DNA from: Stratiolaelaps scimitus
Lineage: Eukaryota > Arthropoda > Arachnida > Mesostigmata > Laelapidae
Assembly: GCA_019614645.1 (NCBI GenBank)
Contig: JABWDB010000016.1
Location: forward strand, 4,340,001-4,404,000
Length of the DNA: 64,000 bases
Direction of reading: 5' to 3'
Position 1 is the first letter of the stretch, and every line of letters starts with the position of its first letter. The position numbers and the translations under genes were made by a program. The notes beneath the pieces were generated by a model. The model was not told where the DNA came from. It ran no database searches and saw nothing but the letters and a program-made list of their open reading frames with translations. This document shows positions 49,197 through 61,323 of this stretch, in pieces.

Positions 49197-51377
49197 TCAC
49201 GCTATATAGGGGAGACTGAGAAAGAGAGAGAGAGATTTCTGGAGGAGGATCAAAGCAGGTCATCGTCTGGATCGTTCTTGTATAGCATGTACAGTCTTGC
49301 AATTCATCATCAAATCGAATACTACCACAACATAGGGTATACCGAAGTGAAACGGGAGGTCCACAACGTAATCAAAAACATAACGTGTTGTGAATGCGCT
49401 TTTATATGAAAACGTGATTTGATTGATTCAGCCTTTTGAATATGTTTGTTCTCTTTGAAAATTAGAACCAATATTACTAATTACAGACGGCGTAATGAAA
49501 CTCGGCGTATTTTCTGGGTTGAGTAGGTTTGTTGGTGTAGGTGATTAATTGGATTAATTCGATTTTCGTTGGTTGATTTATTGACGTATTCGAGTAATTA
49601 GCCATTTCATTTGGGCAATTTACATGCGAGCAACTTGCTCGTTGGAGATGTCTTAGTTTCATCTTCGTTTAATTTAATGCACCAATTTGCGCAAATGGTG
49701 GGTCAGTTTCTGCCTAATCTAGAAGATTTAAGATTTCAATAAACGTTATTCAAACAACAAGCGATCCGAGGGGTCGCATTAGTTTGTGGAAATTCACATT
49801 CAACTAAAGATGATTAATGCTTTTAAGTAATATATTCGCAAAGCGTAGGTGAAACATCTCAGATGAAACTCATTTCAGTAGCTGTGTAACCATACGGACG
49901 CATTAAATACTACTCGTGCGTAAAATATGACACACCTTTCCTGCACATTAGGACACCTCACCGTCTCAACATCTCCTAGGCGGTACATACGGAAATCGTT
50001 CAGATGTTCATACTGCTACAGAAACTGCTTCATATAACTCGTTCCTTTCTTCGATACATCGCTTCAGAAATCAGGAGCAAGGCTACACGTTTGAATAGGT
50101 AACAGTATAATATGTTCATCAGAGTAATTCTAAGCTGCACTTTCATTATGTTCACTGTACGGAGATTAGCTCATTGTACACTTAGCAAATTGTTTCCTTG
50201 AAGTATTCGAAGCGAATTCAAAAACGAAATACACTTTCAAAACTATGTATACGTGATGGAAGCAATATCGAATGTTTACTCTTAAAACCCGCTACGGAAT
50301 AGGCGATTTTGACAGAGTATAGAATCCCCCGTTGATGACGTGCGATCGGTCGACCACATCCTTTGAATTGCCACCGAGAAACACTGAACGAAACAGTGAC
50401 ATCATCTATTGTCCCGTAATCGGCCAGCGGCAAGTTCCACTTTTGCCGATCGTAGTTAGCTTCACTGGGTGGTAACATGCGCGAGTAAATTGACATCGAT
50501 TCAAAATGAGCCGCGTCCTGCCCCAGCTCACGATCCGGTCACGGATGGCGCCACCGTTGCCAAAACACGAGAGAGAGCAAAGGTTAGGGGCTACTATTAT
50601 GCTATTGCATTGGTGTGTCATGCGACCGTTGCTTCTTCTCGGCCGTCGCCGCAGCCGCCGCCGCAGCAGGAGCAGAAGCAGCAGCTGCTGCTGCCGCCGC
50701 CGCCGCCAGCCGGTCGATCGGTCGGGCAGAATGTGTGGGCCGACCTCGGGGACACGACAGGTAGCGCTGTCTGTACGCGCTGCTGTGCGACTGGCGAAGT
50801 GCAGATCGTTGCTGACCAGCCAGCGGCTAGATCTTGACGAGGCTGGCAGGGCACACAGCTGGGCAGAGGATATCGTGAGCGCCTTCGTGCGCTTGTGTTT
50901 GTGTCTGTGTGTCTGTGAAATCTTTCGAATTTGCATCCGGACGAATTTTGAGTTGGCCCGCCATTCGAGATCGCGTTCTTTCCCATTAGTGCCTCGTCGC
51001 GTTGTGTGCTTGGCTGGATGATTTGACGTGTACCCTCTCCAGTGACGTCACACAGTGTGCCTGTAGGTGGCCTCTCCCAATAGGCAAGCCAGAAGCTTGC
51101 TCCAGGCGTAGGGCCTTTCTTGGCGGCCCGTTAACCTGGCCCGAGACAGCACTGTGCTCTGCTCCGCACTGCTCTCGAGATCGACGCGGACAGACGGGAG
51201 AGACATACGGGCCACTCACGGAGGGTCTCTCCGTGTCCAACTTCGCTCAGAGATCAGAGCAGAGCGAAGGAGAATCTGCTCCTGTGTACTCTGAGGCGCG
51301 GATTGCGAGAACTGCTGCTACTGCGTGAGGTGCAGCTCTAGGAGCAGTGAAGTTGTGGTCTCTGTCAGCCTGTACAT

Positions 51378-51408
<31 letters not shown>

Positions 51409-51648
51409 CAAAATCCTGCGTTGTGCTGCGTGTGCTTTTAGTAATCTGGTGTTGTGGTTTGCATTGCTGAGAGTGTGCCTCTGGCGGTGCATGTCGTCGC
51501 GTTGAAATAGTTGTCGGCCTTGTCTCGAGTTTGCAGAAGGAAGAAGTATATGCGGAGTGTATAAGTTGTTTATGTGGCGGTGGTGGTGGTAGTGGTGGCT
51601 GCCGTTGCTGGTAGCAGTAACGACAGGTGTCACACATACTACACTACG
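49197..51648. promoter_or_regulatory. COX16 3' region, then GC-rich promoter and leader of myosin V
   Basis: The first part (to about 50,200) is AT-rich and holds the COX16 3' end. From about 50,450 it becomes CpG-rich, with a CCGCCG/CAGCAG block at 50,640-50,710 and a (TA)n run at about 51,387-51,409, leading into the myosin V start. Overlapping open frames on both strands here look like GC-driven chance frames. A leader exon is likely, but its borders cannot be fixed. Confidence 0.45.
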
Positions 51649-53470
51649 ATGACATCGAAGGAATTGTATACGAAAGGATGCCGTGTCTGGATCGAGGACA
51701 AGCAGGTGATCTGGCGAGCTGCTCAGCTCACGCGCGACTGGGACGAGAGATCGATTGCGATCGAATTCGAAGATGGCTCAACACAGGTTGTCGCTGTCAA
51801 ATCGATCGGGGACCTGCCGTTCCTACGGAATCCTGACATTCTCGTCGGAGGAAATGATCTCACCGCGCTGTCATACCTGCACGAGCCTGCCGTTCTGCAT
51901 AATCTGCAGGTTCGATTCTGTAGTAAGAACATCATCTACACTTATTGCGGCATTGTTCTCGTGGCCATCAACCCCTATGAGTCGTTGGACATCTATAATG
52001 AGACGGCGATCTGGGCGTATCGGGGCGCCAGCATGGGCGATCTCGATCCGCACATATACGCCATCTCGGAGGAGGCCTACACAAAGATGGAGCGTGAAAG
52101 GCGCAATCAGTCAATCATCGTGTCAGGTGAATCTGGCGCTGGCAAGACAGTGTCAGCTAAGTACGCGATGAGGTTCTTCGCCACGGTTGGTGGCGAGTCC
52201 TCCGAGTCGCGTATCGAAGCCAAAGTGATCGCCTCCAATCCGATTATGGAGGCTATTGGTAATGCCAAGACAACCCGAAATGACAACTCGTCCCGCTTTG
52301 GCAAATATATCCAGATCGACTTCAATTCGAAGCATATCATCGTTGGCGCACACATGCGAACCTATCTTCTCGAGAAGTCGCGGGTCGTCTTTCAGGCCGA
52401 CGAGGAGCGAAACTATCACGTGTTTTACCAGCTGTGCGCAGCTGGGACCAACCTCGACGAGTGGAAACACCTCAGGTTACGGCCGTGCAACGAGTTCCGC
52501 TATATTAATCAGGGCGAGTGCCCGACGATAAGGGATGTCGACGATCTTGCACAGTTCAAATCGTTCGTTGAGTCTTTGAGTACGTTGCAATTTAGCAAGG
52601 ATGACCAGGCATCGATGTTCAAGGTGATGGCTAGTATACTGCATTTGGGTAATATCGAGTTTGTGAAAGGCGATGGTGGATCGCGGGTCGAGATGGATCA
52701 GCCTGAGTTTGTGGCGTTCTGTGACCTGCTGCAGGTCGACAAGGCGAAGGTCAAGCAAGCTCTTTGTGTGATTAAGGTCCAGATCGGCCGAGAACTAGTT
52801 ACGAAACAGCAGAAGCCCCCTGAGGCATCGATGTCTCGAGACGCCCTAGCCAAGCATATGTACGCCGTTCTATTCGATTGGATTGTCGACTCGGTGAACA
52901 AGGCACTCGTTGGCAAAGAGAAACAGAGGCACTTCATTGGGGTGCTCGATATTTACGGCTTCGAGACGTTCCAGCGAAATTCGTTCGAACAGTTCTGTAT
53001 CAACTACGCGAACGAGAAGCTCCAGCAACAGTTTAACCAGCACGTGTTCAAGTTAGAACAGGAGGAGTACGCGAGAGAAGCGATACAATGGAGCTATATC
53101 GACTTCTACGATAACCAGCCATGCATAAATTTGATCGAAACTAAATTGGGCATCCTTGACTTGCTGGACGAGGAGTGTCGTCTACCGAAGGGATCGGACG
53201 AACAGTGGTGCCAGAAGCTGTACACGCAGTGCAAAAAATCGGATCACTTCAAAAAGCCGAAACTGTCACAGGAGGAGTTTATTGTGATGCACTTTGCGGG
53301 TGAAGTCAATTATGACTGTCGCGGGTTCAAAGACAAGAACATGGATACCGTACTTGAAGGTCAACTCGACCTGCTGGCTTCGGCAAGACTGCCCTTCGCG
53401 GCAGTTTTGTTTAGGAAGCCGGATGACACAAAGGGCTCGCAGCAGCAGCAGCAACAACAGCAGACTTCAG
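51649..53470 (+). CDS. Myo5: Myosin V heavy chain, first coding exon (motor domain, 3' incomplete)
   Basis: One exon encodes 607 residues and ends at a gtttgt donor after 53,470 in phase 1. Reading past it soon meets a stop. Myosin V walks along actin carrying vesicles and organelles. The start MTSKELYTKG matches the family (ELYTK), and an in-frame ATG at 51,574 adds only a low-complexity Val-Ala run. Motifs seen: an SH3-like N-terminal subdomain, then NPDILVG-x-NDLTALSYLHEP, the P-loop GESGAGKT at 160-167, switch I NAKTTRNDNSSRFGKY at 205-220, switch II DIYGFETF at 434-441, the relay region NEKLQQQFN, and DFYDNQPCINLIE. The exon stops in loop 2, beside a run of eight glutamines. The rest of the motor, IQ motifs, coiled coil and cargo domain are not found downstream, so the next intron exceeds 10 kb or those exons lie beyond the window. 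Confidence 0.97.
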
Positions 53471-53684
53471 GTTTGTCCTCTATTTCAGCGTGAATGAGTT
53501 GTTTGATCTGCGGTTATCGCCGCAATATTGTTTCTGATCTTTATCGGCAAGCGTCTTGATGAGTTTGACGAAAGATTTGGATTATTCTGCTATTTACAAG
53601 TTAATGGTATTCTACTGTTTTTCATTATGGGGCCAGTTTATGCTGAATGTTGCATTTCTCCGTTTTGAAGTTATGCCATGTTAG

Positions 53685-54032
53685 CTAGGCAACAGCCACT
53701 CGATGGGCCCTTCGAAGCTCCTGAGTGTCTTGCGTCTTAATCGGGATAGCTATTTTAAATGCTGACGGCGTCGAAGAATCCTGCTCTTCGAGGTAACGAA
53801 CAACTGAGTCAAGGCCAATCGTGTGACAAGGTTGCCGCTTGCTACTCGATTCCAACGAGAGTCGACTGCATAATTTGCACCCACACGCCTTATGAGACCC
53901 CGAGGTGGTTGAGCAAATGGCCTTAAGATAAGAAGAGAAAATGGCCTTGCACCCCTTAAACGTAGATGGTGGTGAAAGTAGAACATTGACAGCTCTAGCT
54001 TCCAATTTGTGGGAAATGATTTCGCCAGACAA
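53685..54032 (-). CDS. Hypothetical 115-residue open frame, weakly supported
   Basis: An ATG-to-stop frame on the minus strand inside the presumed myosin V intron. The composition is mixed and protein-like, with a cysteine-rich segment (CGCKLC) and a polar C terminus. I recognise no domain. No splice or promoter evidence is visible, and it may be a chance frame or a transposon remnant. Confidence 0.15.
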   Translation of the reverse strand: MSGEIISHKLEARAVNVLLSPPSTFKGCKAIFSSYLKAICSTTSGSHKACGCKLCSRLSLESSSKRQPCHTIGLDSVVRYLEEQDSSTPSAFKIAIPIKTQDTQELRRAHRVAVA

Positions 54033-57000
54033 ATTGAAATTTATTCAACCAAAGGCAACATTAATGGAATCAGGCAGGGTACGGTAACGGTGAAGGCTTA
54101 TTGGTTTATTAAAGTGAATGCAATTCTTACAACGCTTAAATTCTCTGTAGTTTAGTTAGGAAAGTTCGGCGAAACTGAGAACTCATTGTTTTCACACGTT
54201 AGCCGCAGTAAATGTCACCAATGATCACTTTCATTAGCGGTATGACTAATATCCAGCTGCTGACACAGCGATACGAGTTCCATGAAATGACTAAAGTACA
54301 AACGCTAACTGTGAATATATCCCAATCCAGACCCGGAAACGGTTCGTGTCCGTCACTTCTGTAACCAATCTACGCCCTATAACAGCGACTATCTAAGGAA
54401 TCTCCGTATGTACAAGACTTTCATAGCCTTCTGGCAGTCGTGGTAGTTCACATGCTAGACACAGTTATTATATAGTATGTATTCTGCTGGATTCGCATCA
54501 TGATCAGCTATGCAATGTTACAACTAATCCATGAAAGCTGTTTATTGTGTCAGTGCTCAGGGATTGAATTGTTCAAAAGAAACAATTGATTTGCTCTCAG
54601 CTGAAGACGACAGGGGATGTTCCACTGAAGTATTTTTGCCAATCCATGCGTTTGATACTACAGCGTTTGTGTGTCTACTCGAAAGCCGAAACAAGCACTC
54701 ACGAACTGGGTTAAGAATCATTTAACTATGCGAGGCAGCTTCTTTCATAGCGTTGCCTTGAAAAGTTCCCAATATGTGGCGATGCTACGATGTTCGTATT
54801 CGTTTGAATTAGCTCATCATTAACTAATTAGCTGTCTGTCATAAACAGCTCTCCTCGTCAGCTAGAGCTAAACTCTTTGATTTTGTTGGAGGGACACGTT
54901 CGACTGTGGGCCGCCTTCGACGGCTCTGCCCTAGTAATAATGATAATAATATAATTAATATAATTGTTAAGACAATTATTAGCTAATAATACCATCCTCA
55001 CAAGGTATGGGTGTATTGTAATCAACGAATGCATTTGCTTTAACGCTCCTATGCGAACGAACATGAATCCCATATACAGCAGCCACAGCCCGCGATCTCG
55101 TGGCAGCAGCTGAAAGAGAATTTTCAGATCTATGTTGGTATCTCGTCGGTATGAATTACTACCGTAACGTCTTGGCTGTCGTGGTGATCACGCCATATTC
55201 TGGGCCCTTTTTTGGAAACCGAAGTTCATCTACGATGGCGGCCACTTCTGCGAATCGCTTGACGAATCGTCCGAGTTGTTCGTACATAACCATAGAATCG
55301 CTCCCTAGCTAGCTGACCTAACTAGCGAGCCTTACATAGCACTGCTATTTTTCGTTGTAATAAAAATTCAATGAAATCGAATTCAATGAATTGTGGTAGA
55401 TTCTCGGAACTGTAATTTTGCAATGCTTCAAGTTCTCCTTGAGAGAACGCTGTTTGCCAGGCTCTCGGTGACAAAGTGGCTTCTTGTCTAGTGTCCAATC
55501 CGCACAAGACCGATTCACGCTGAGTGCTTGTCCCACAGATGACAGTAGTGTCTTTGATTCATGTAACGATCAATAGTAACGCCGCAATCCGTGGCCAGAC
55601 TGACACTCAGCCGTGAGCCACGCTACGATAGACCGCGGTGGTGGAGTCTACCGCGACAAACACCACTGGCACCATTCGAGAGGTTCACCTCCTCACTATA
55701 TTCCATATGATCTATATAATGGTACTGTATAATACATAGGGCGATGATGTTGGCTGGCTGCTGACGGGCGATGTCGATGCCCTCTCTATTCCTCCCATTG
55801 TCCATCTATGATATCTACTGATGCATCCGTGCGTCGAGCGGCAAACAACTCGCGTCACACCGGTGGCTGAGCAGTTGCCGGTAGACGGGAGCTGGTCCAG
55901 CAGCAGCAACTTTTGCTTGTCTGGTGCTCATTTTCATGCTCCCGCTGTTTCTCTCTAGCTGTGGTTCTGGCTCGTGTGTGGCGGTGGCCCGCACGCAGCA
56001 GGCCTTCCGTCAGGGGGATGGAGACGAGAATGGAATCAAGGAGGGATTCTGAGGCCAATGACGGCTGAGCGGCGGCGGCGGCGGGCGGCATGGCACCACG
56101 AACAGCAGTACCGACACCATTCCAGCTATCGGCACTATAATACAAGTGTGACTACGGCAACTATCCCGTGTTCAGTGGTGGTATCGAATCGAACGGCGAC
56201 GGTATCCCGGTAGCCCGGACTATCGGCTGCTATCCGGCCCCCGTTGCTGCTCGGCAAGGGTCTGTTTGCGCGCGGTGTGTCGTCGCGTGTATGTGTATCT
56301 CGCAGTGTATATGCGCGCTCCGGTGTCGGGGCCCGACTCGGGGTAGCCCGTTGGCTCAGCCTGCCAGTCAGTTAGCAGCAGCAGCTGTCTGAGCGGAGGA
56401 GATTTCGAGCGCGTGGGCCGGCTGATGTTGGCCGCCATGGCAACATTGGCAGCAGTAGCAGCGACGGCGACAGAAGAGCCGACCCAACTGAGCGAATAGC
56501 GATAGATAGATAGATATATAGAGAGCTATTGCGATCGTCCGGGGCGCGGCGGCCACTGAACGTCGCTACCAATCCAATCGAATAACATGACAATGACGGC
56601 ACGGCCGGTTAAGACGAGGACCACGTCACCGCGGCCGTGATCCCACCGGAGCGGCGTCGCAGTGTATGCGTTCTTACCGACTTCACGCGCGATGAAATCG
56701 GGACAGGGAAGAAAGAGCCAATTCGCTTGACTCAAATTGTACGAGTCGCCGTCTCGGCAGCTGCGACTGGTGCCATCAGTCGACGCCCCTGTTACTACAA
56801 GCACGGTATCACTATTGCAGATGCTTGACTCGGGAACGCCAGCTACAAGGATCCTGTCCGTATACTCGGCGGGCTCGCTAACGTCCGATATTTCTGTCGG
56901 GTTTTAGCGTGGCTGTACGGGCGCGGACAGGCTGCCGATGGAGAAAATCGGCAGCCGAAGAGCGGCAGCGAGTCAACAAACCATTGGTCGAAAGCAGCTG

Positions 57001-60000
57001 ACATACGCCAAATAAAACGGTGACTCCGAACATCGAAGCAACACAGAAATAAGCAACAAATTGTGAATTCACGTCCGGTGTACACAACTAGCCCGCTGTA
57101 TACGCCGAAACGCACGCATGTGCGTGAAGCACCACCACCACCACCACCCTCATCATCAGGAGAGTAGCTAATATATAGAGTAATTCGTGTTAAAGTAGAA
57201 GTATGGACCCTCTACGTTCATAGCGATACACAGCATCTACAACGCTGTGAAAAGCTGTCGATTTCTGCTTGTATTTCCGAGTGGAGAAAATGCTTGCCGT
57301 CGAAAATGATCGATGAACTGTCGTGGTACGCGTTTCGGCTGCGTGCTGACCAAAACACTTATTTGTGGAGTTCCTTTTTTTTGCTGTGAGCTGCATTGAG
57401 TTGTTGCTTATTGCTCATTGTCGGGTTTTCACATGCGCGTTTACACATGCTATGATTAGATGTTGATGAAGCGTTCAAATGTTCGATTTGTTCAATTTCG
57501 TTGTCACTTGTGTCGGGCGTCGCTAGAAAGAGTGATTTCACGTGCGGTTCATGTTTGAAGCTCAGAATGCTACACAACACAATACAGTACAGCTGATGGC
57601 TTGTTGACGACACTACGATTACAGTAATGCTTAAGTTGTCGTAATAAAATAATGATAAAAAAATGGCAAAAATATTTCAGAACATAAGAACATAATTGTA
57701 TATATATATATATATACATGAGTTGGCACAGATTTCACAACCCACGGTATCTACATTTCATTATCAGAACACATTCATATTATGTCCCTCCTGTCAGTCC
57801 TGTTGAATCTAGTTGTTAAAAACCACGTACACTCACTACGAAGCATGTGAATTTACATTGTAAGTTGGTCGACGTTGTAATTCTCGTCTACTGCTTCTAT
57901 GCGCTCATGATGATTAAATTGAATCACCATTCAAATCATAGCGAGGAGATGCTTTTATATCGAGAATGACCGAATTTCTTAGAAATCATACTATAATATT
58001 CTGATTGGGCAATGAGTTTACGTAGACCTTGTAGAATGTTATCATAGGTTGTGGGATTCCTTCTGCAGTTGGTTGTTGGGGATTAGTTTAAGCAAACGCC
58101 GAACAGCCAATAGCACTGGGCAATGTTTTCCGGGCTTTGGGACGCGATGATGATGATTATTCTTATTATAGATATATGGGGAGAAGTATTGCTACTACAG
58201 TTTCGGGTTTGCTTCAGCTGAAAGGCTTAAATATAATTTAAGCTGGCTCTCGCCTTCTCCGCCTTGTGTGGCAGGCCTCAGCTCTGCACCTTTGGCTATT
58301 TCTGCAATTGTATGTCGGAGCGATCCTTGCTGTATTTGCCCTCGATCGTGGCATGTGACGAGTTTATATCAATTTGCCACTTTTTTCAGGTAGTGACATC
58401 AAGATCACTGTGGACCAACGGGAATGGGCCGGGAATGGAGAGGAACCTTGACCTTTTCACAGAGGGCCCTCAGACACTGGGATCCAGACACGCTGCTGGA
58501 TTCAAGGTCTGCCCCGAAAAGTGGGCGTTGCTGGCAAAATGCCAGTTAGACCTGCTGGGAATAGTAGTGTACGAGTTAACCAAACCACAGATTACTCACA
58601 CCTGTGGGTTTGCGATTGAATATAATTCCTTAGGGCAAAACGCGTGCCTGGCGACACGAAGAACACGTTGTCGACTTTCCAGCTGAATTGTCCTGCAGTT
58701 GTCGTTCATATAGAGATCGCAATGAATCTGCACTAGAATTCCGTAGAATCTTGAAAGTGCTGTTTTACGAGAACAGATGTGCCTAAAGTGACCGGGAGCC
58801 GAAGTCCTCAAAGGTAGTGGGTTACATTTCGCCATTTTGATACAGTTGCAACCAGCCGTACTGAGGCTAGAGAAATAGACTCCACGCTTTTAGTATTGAA
58901 CAGGTATATGTATGTGCATCACCCCCGATTACTATCGAAGCTTGGGTTAGCGGCAACAGCTTTTATGATTTCAGCTCGCCGCTTTCCATTTCTTGCAGTC
59001 CGAATGTTAACTCGAATCTTAAAAAGGTCTCCGACAGCGAATTCGGGGTGAACAAATTTGCTGGGCCCAATCACTGTTTCTTGAATAGCATTTTATGACC
59101 CTTATTACTTCTCGTTTGGTAACTCTGTTTCGTCTTCTCTTTTTTTCTAGTATTTAATCGAGAACAGACTATCAATTTGCAGCGAACAAGTCACACAACA
59201 CAATGTTAAAATTGAAAAGTTACCCGGCTGGATCTTATCTACGTGCAAGTTCCATCGCCGGCGTCGAACAGTCTTAAAGGACATTGTGCCACAATGATAT
59301 CATTTGTTAGACAAAGTGCTACCATTCTCTAATACTCCAAATCCCTTCAAGTATGCTGCCGTCTTGGGACTAATCCCTAATCCTATCGGCGGTTCAGGCC
59401 AACGGTGATTGGCGTCGCCAGCAGCGACAGTAGCAGCAGTAGGACGACAATGACATCGATGCGTATTACCGCCCAAATAGCAACCGCTATTTAATTTCAA
59501 ATTAGATTCAAATGACAACATCTAGCTGTTCTCGATGAAGCGGGTGATATTTTCCATTGTACCATGTTCAGAACTAAACCAGTCGAGGTTGCAACGAGAC
59601 TAAGGATCAATTGCACCGCTCTCGTACCGTTGCACATTTCCATTCCACAAAGGGGTCAGTCTTATGATGTAATGCCGAAAGCACTTGTATTGTGGACGTC
59701 GCTAAACGTCGGCTGAGAATCTGCCCGGCCAATTTCCCCACTAAGAATCAATTGTCACAAATTTCCGTCGCTGCCAACTGATGCCGTTGTCGATTCTGGC
59801 TGCCTCGTGCCTCTTGGAAATCGCTCTGTTCTCGTGCCACTGCTAAATTCAGCTGATATTCGTTGTCATCAGCAGATTTGGCGTTTCGTCCATTTCATTT
59901 TGCAGCATCGCTTCCTTTCGCTGCTGTGCCGTCGAAGGGTGGCCCGCCTCGACCAGAACACTGGCCGGGGCTCGGCGAGAGCCTACCAGACACATCCATC

Positions 60001-60240
60001 CGCGAAGTAGCCGTAGTGATGTTGGCAGTGGCGAGTTCTGTCACGTTTTGTGTCGGTGGGTGCTGTCTAGCGTCAGGTCATAACGCGGTGATTCGCTTCT
60101 GCCGACGCAAATCTGCCGTTCGGCGAATTTTCCCTCCGTATTAGAGAATGGTGTATTCACGACCCAGGATAGCGGATGTCAACTTGCTGCCGTCAGAAAT
60201 GTGTCCTCACTATTTTTCACTTCTAGTTCATGTAGAAAGT

Positions 60241-60271
<31 letters not shown>

Positions 60272-60624
60272 AAGGCAAACAAATTTACGTCGAAATTGAA
60301 CTACGAATACCGATAGCCATGAGAGACAAAGGGGACATATTTGTCCTAGTTCGCCTGCTGTTTAACTCGTAGCGCGTTTAACTAACACGTGCCCTGACGG
60401 CAACTGGAAAGCTGAAGGTGATTTGCGGTTGTGTGAAAACTAGAAATTCCACCTGTTTCGTGTATCGTCAAAGCGGCGATGGCTGCCGCCACCATCCACG
60501 CCGGCACCGTCGCGTGAGCACAAGGAGAAACTGAGGTGGACCAACCAGCGAGGATTATTGTACTATCGTAAAATGCAAAATCGAGCTCGATAGCCCACAA
60601 ATCTGAGGTGAACTGTCATCTATA

Positions 60625-60662
60625 CAATATATATATATATATATGTATTGTACACTGAACTG

Positions 60663-60697
<35 letters not shown>

Positions 60698-60787
60698 AGC
60701 GTCCATTTTAATACTGAGCTAACGTAACTGCTTTTACTTTTCTATATGTTTTAAGATATTTAGATATATATATATATATATATATAT
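60625..60787. repeat. Cluster of (TA)n tracts with a short duplicated flank
   Basis: Three TA runs lie at about 60,627-60,643, 60,664-60,694 and 60,764-60,787. The sequence GAACTGTCAT precedes the first two (near 60,610 and 60,657), suggesting a local duplication. The first run is also flanked by complementary ACAAT and GTATTGT arms. Confidence 0.8.
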
Positions 60788-61284
60788 TGATGTTCTGTTA
60801 CGAATGTCCGCGAACCAGAAAACGATTTACTCTCGTCATTACAACAACAACAACAAAAGAAGCGACAGAGAGGTAGAATCCTATTTGGCGGCAATCCTTA
60901 GTTATCACTCTCTCTCTCACTCCCACCGCAGAAGCTCGATACGAGTTATGAACTGCGAGAACACCCGCCACCGATCTCATCATGTCCATGTATCACCATC
61001 TCTCAACATGGCTCTCACGCACATGCCCCCGCCCCCCAACCTGCGTTTTTTTTCAGGTCTAGTGTCGATACCAGTTTCCATTCTGTCTTTCGCTAGTCTT
61101 ATTAATTGATACAGTATCCGTTTTCTGATGCAGCAGCCTAGGCTTAGCTTAACTCTGGCTTCGGCCGGGAAACCTGCGTGGACGTTCGATCTTCTCGTTT
61201 ATTCCCGACCAATCTCATCTGTAGTGTTAATAATATCCGTCCTCCAACCTGATCCATTCTCCTCCTAATATGACCTAATAAACA

Positions 61285-61289
<5 letters not shown>

Positions 61290-61321
<32 letters not shown>
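61290..61321. repeat. (TA)n microsatellite
   Basis: An uninterrupted alternating TA run of about 32 bp in the presumed myosin V intron. Confidence 0.95.

Positions 61322-61323
<2 letters not shown>

Noticed and set aside
51574..51648. Upstream in-frame ATG extending myosin V by 25 residues
   Set aside because: The added segment is a Val/Ala run from a GTG-rich leader. The family begins at the MTSKELYTK-like position.
53471..53493. In-frame extension of myosin V to the TGA at 53,493
   Set aside because: The residues after the gtttgt donor do not match myosin V, and the full motor needs about 150 more residues, so intron read-through explains the short tail.
58264..58686. 140-residue open frame in the presumed myosin V intron
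   Set aside because: It shows no myosin or other family signature and contains sequence that looks like intronic or repeat DNA.
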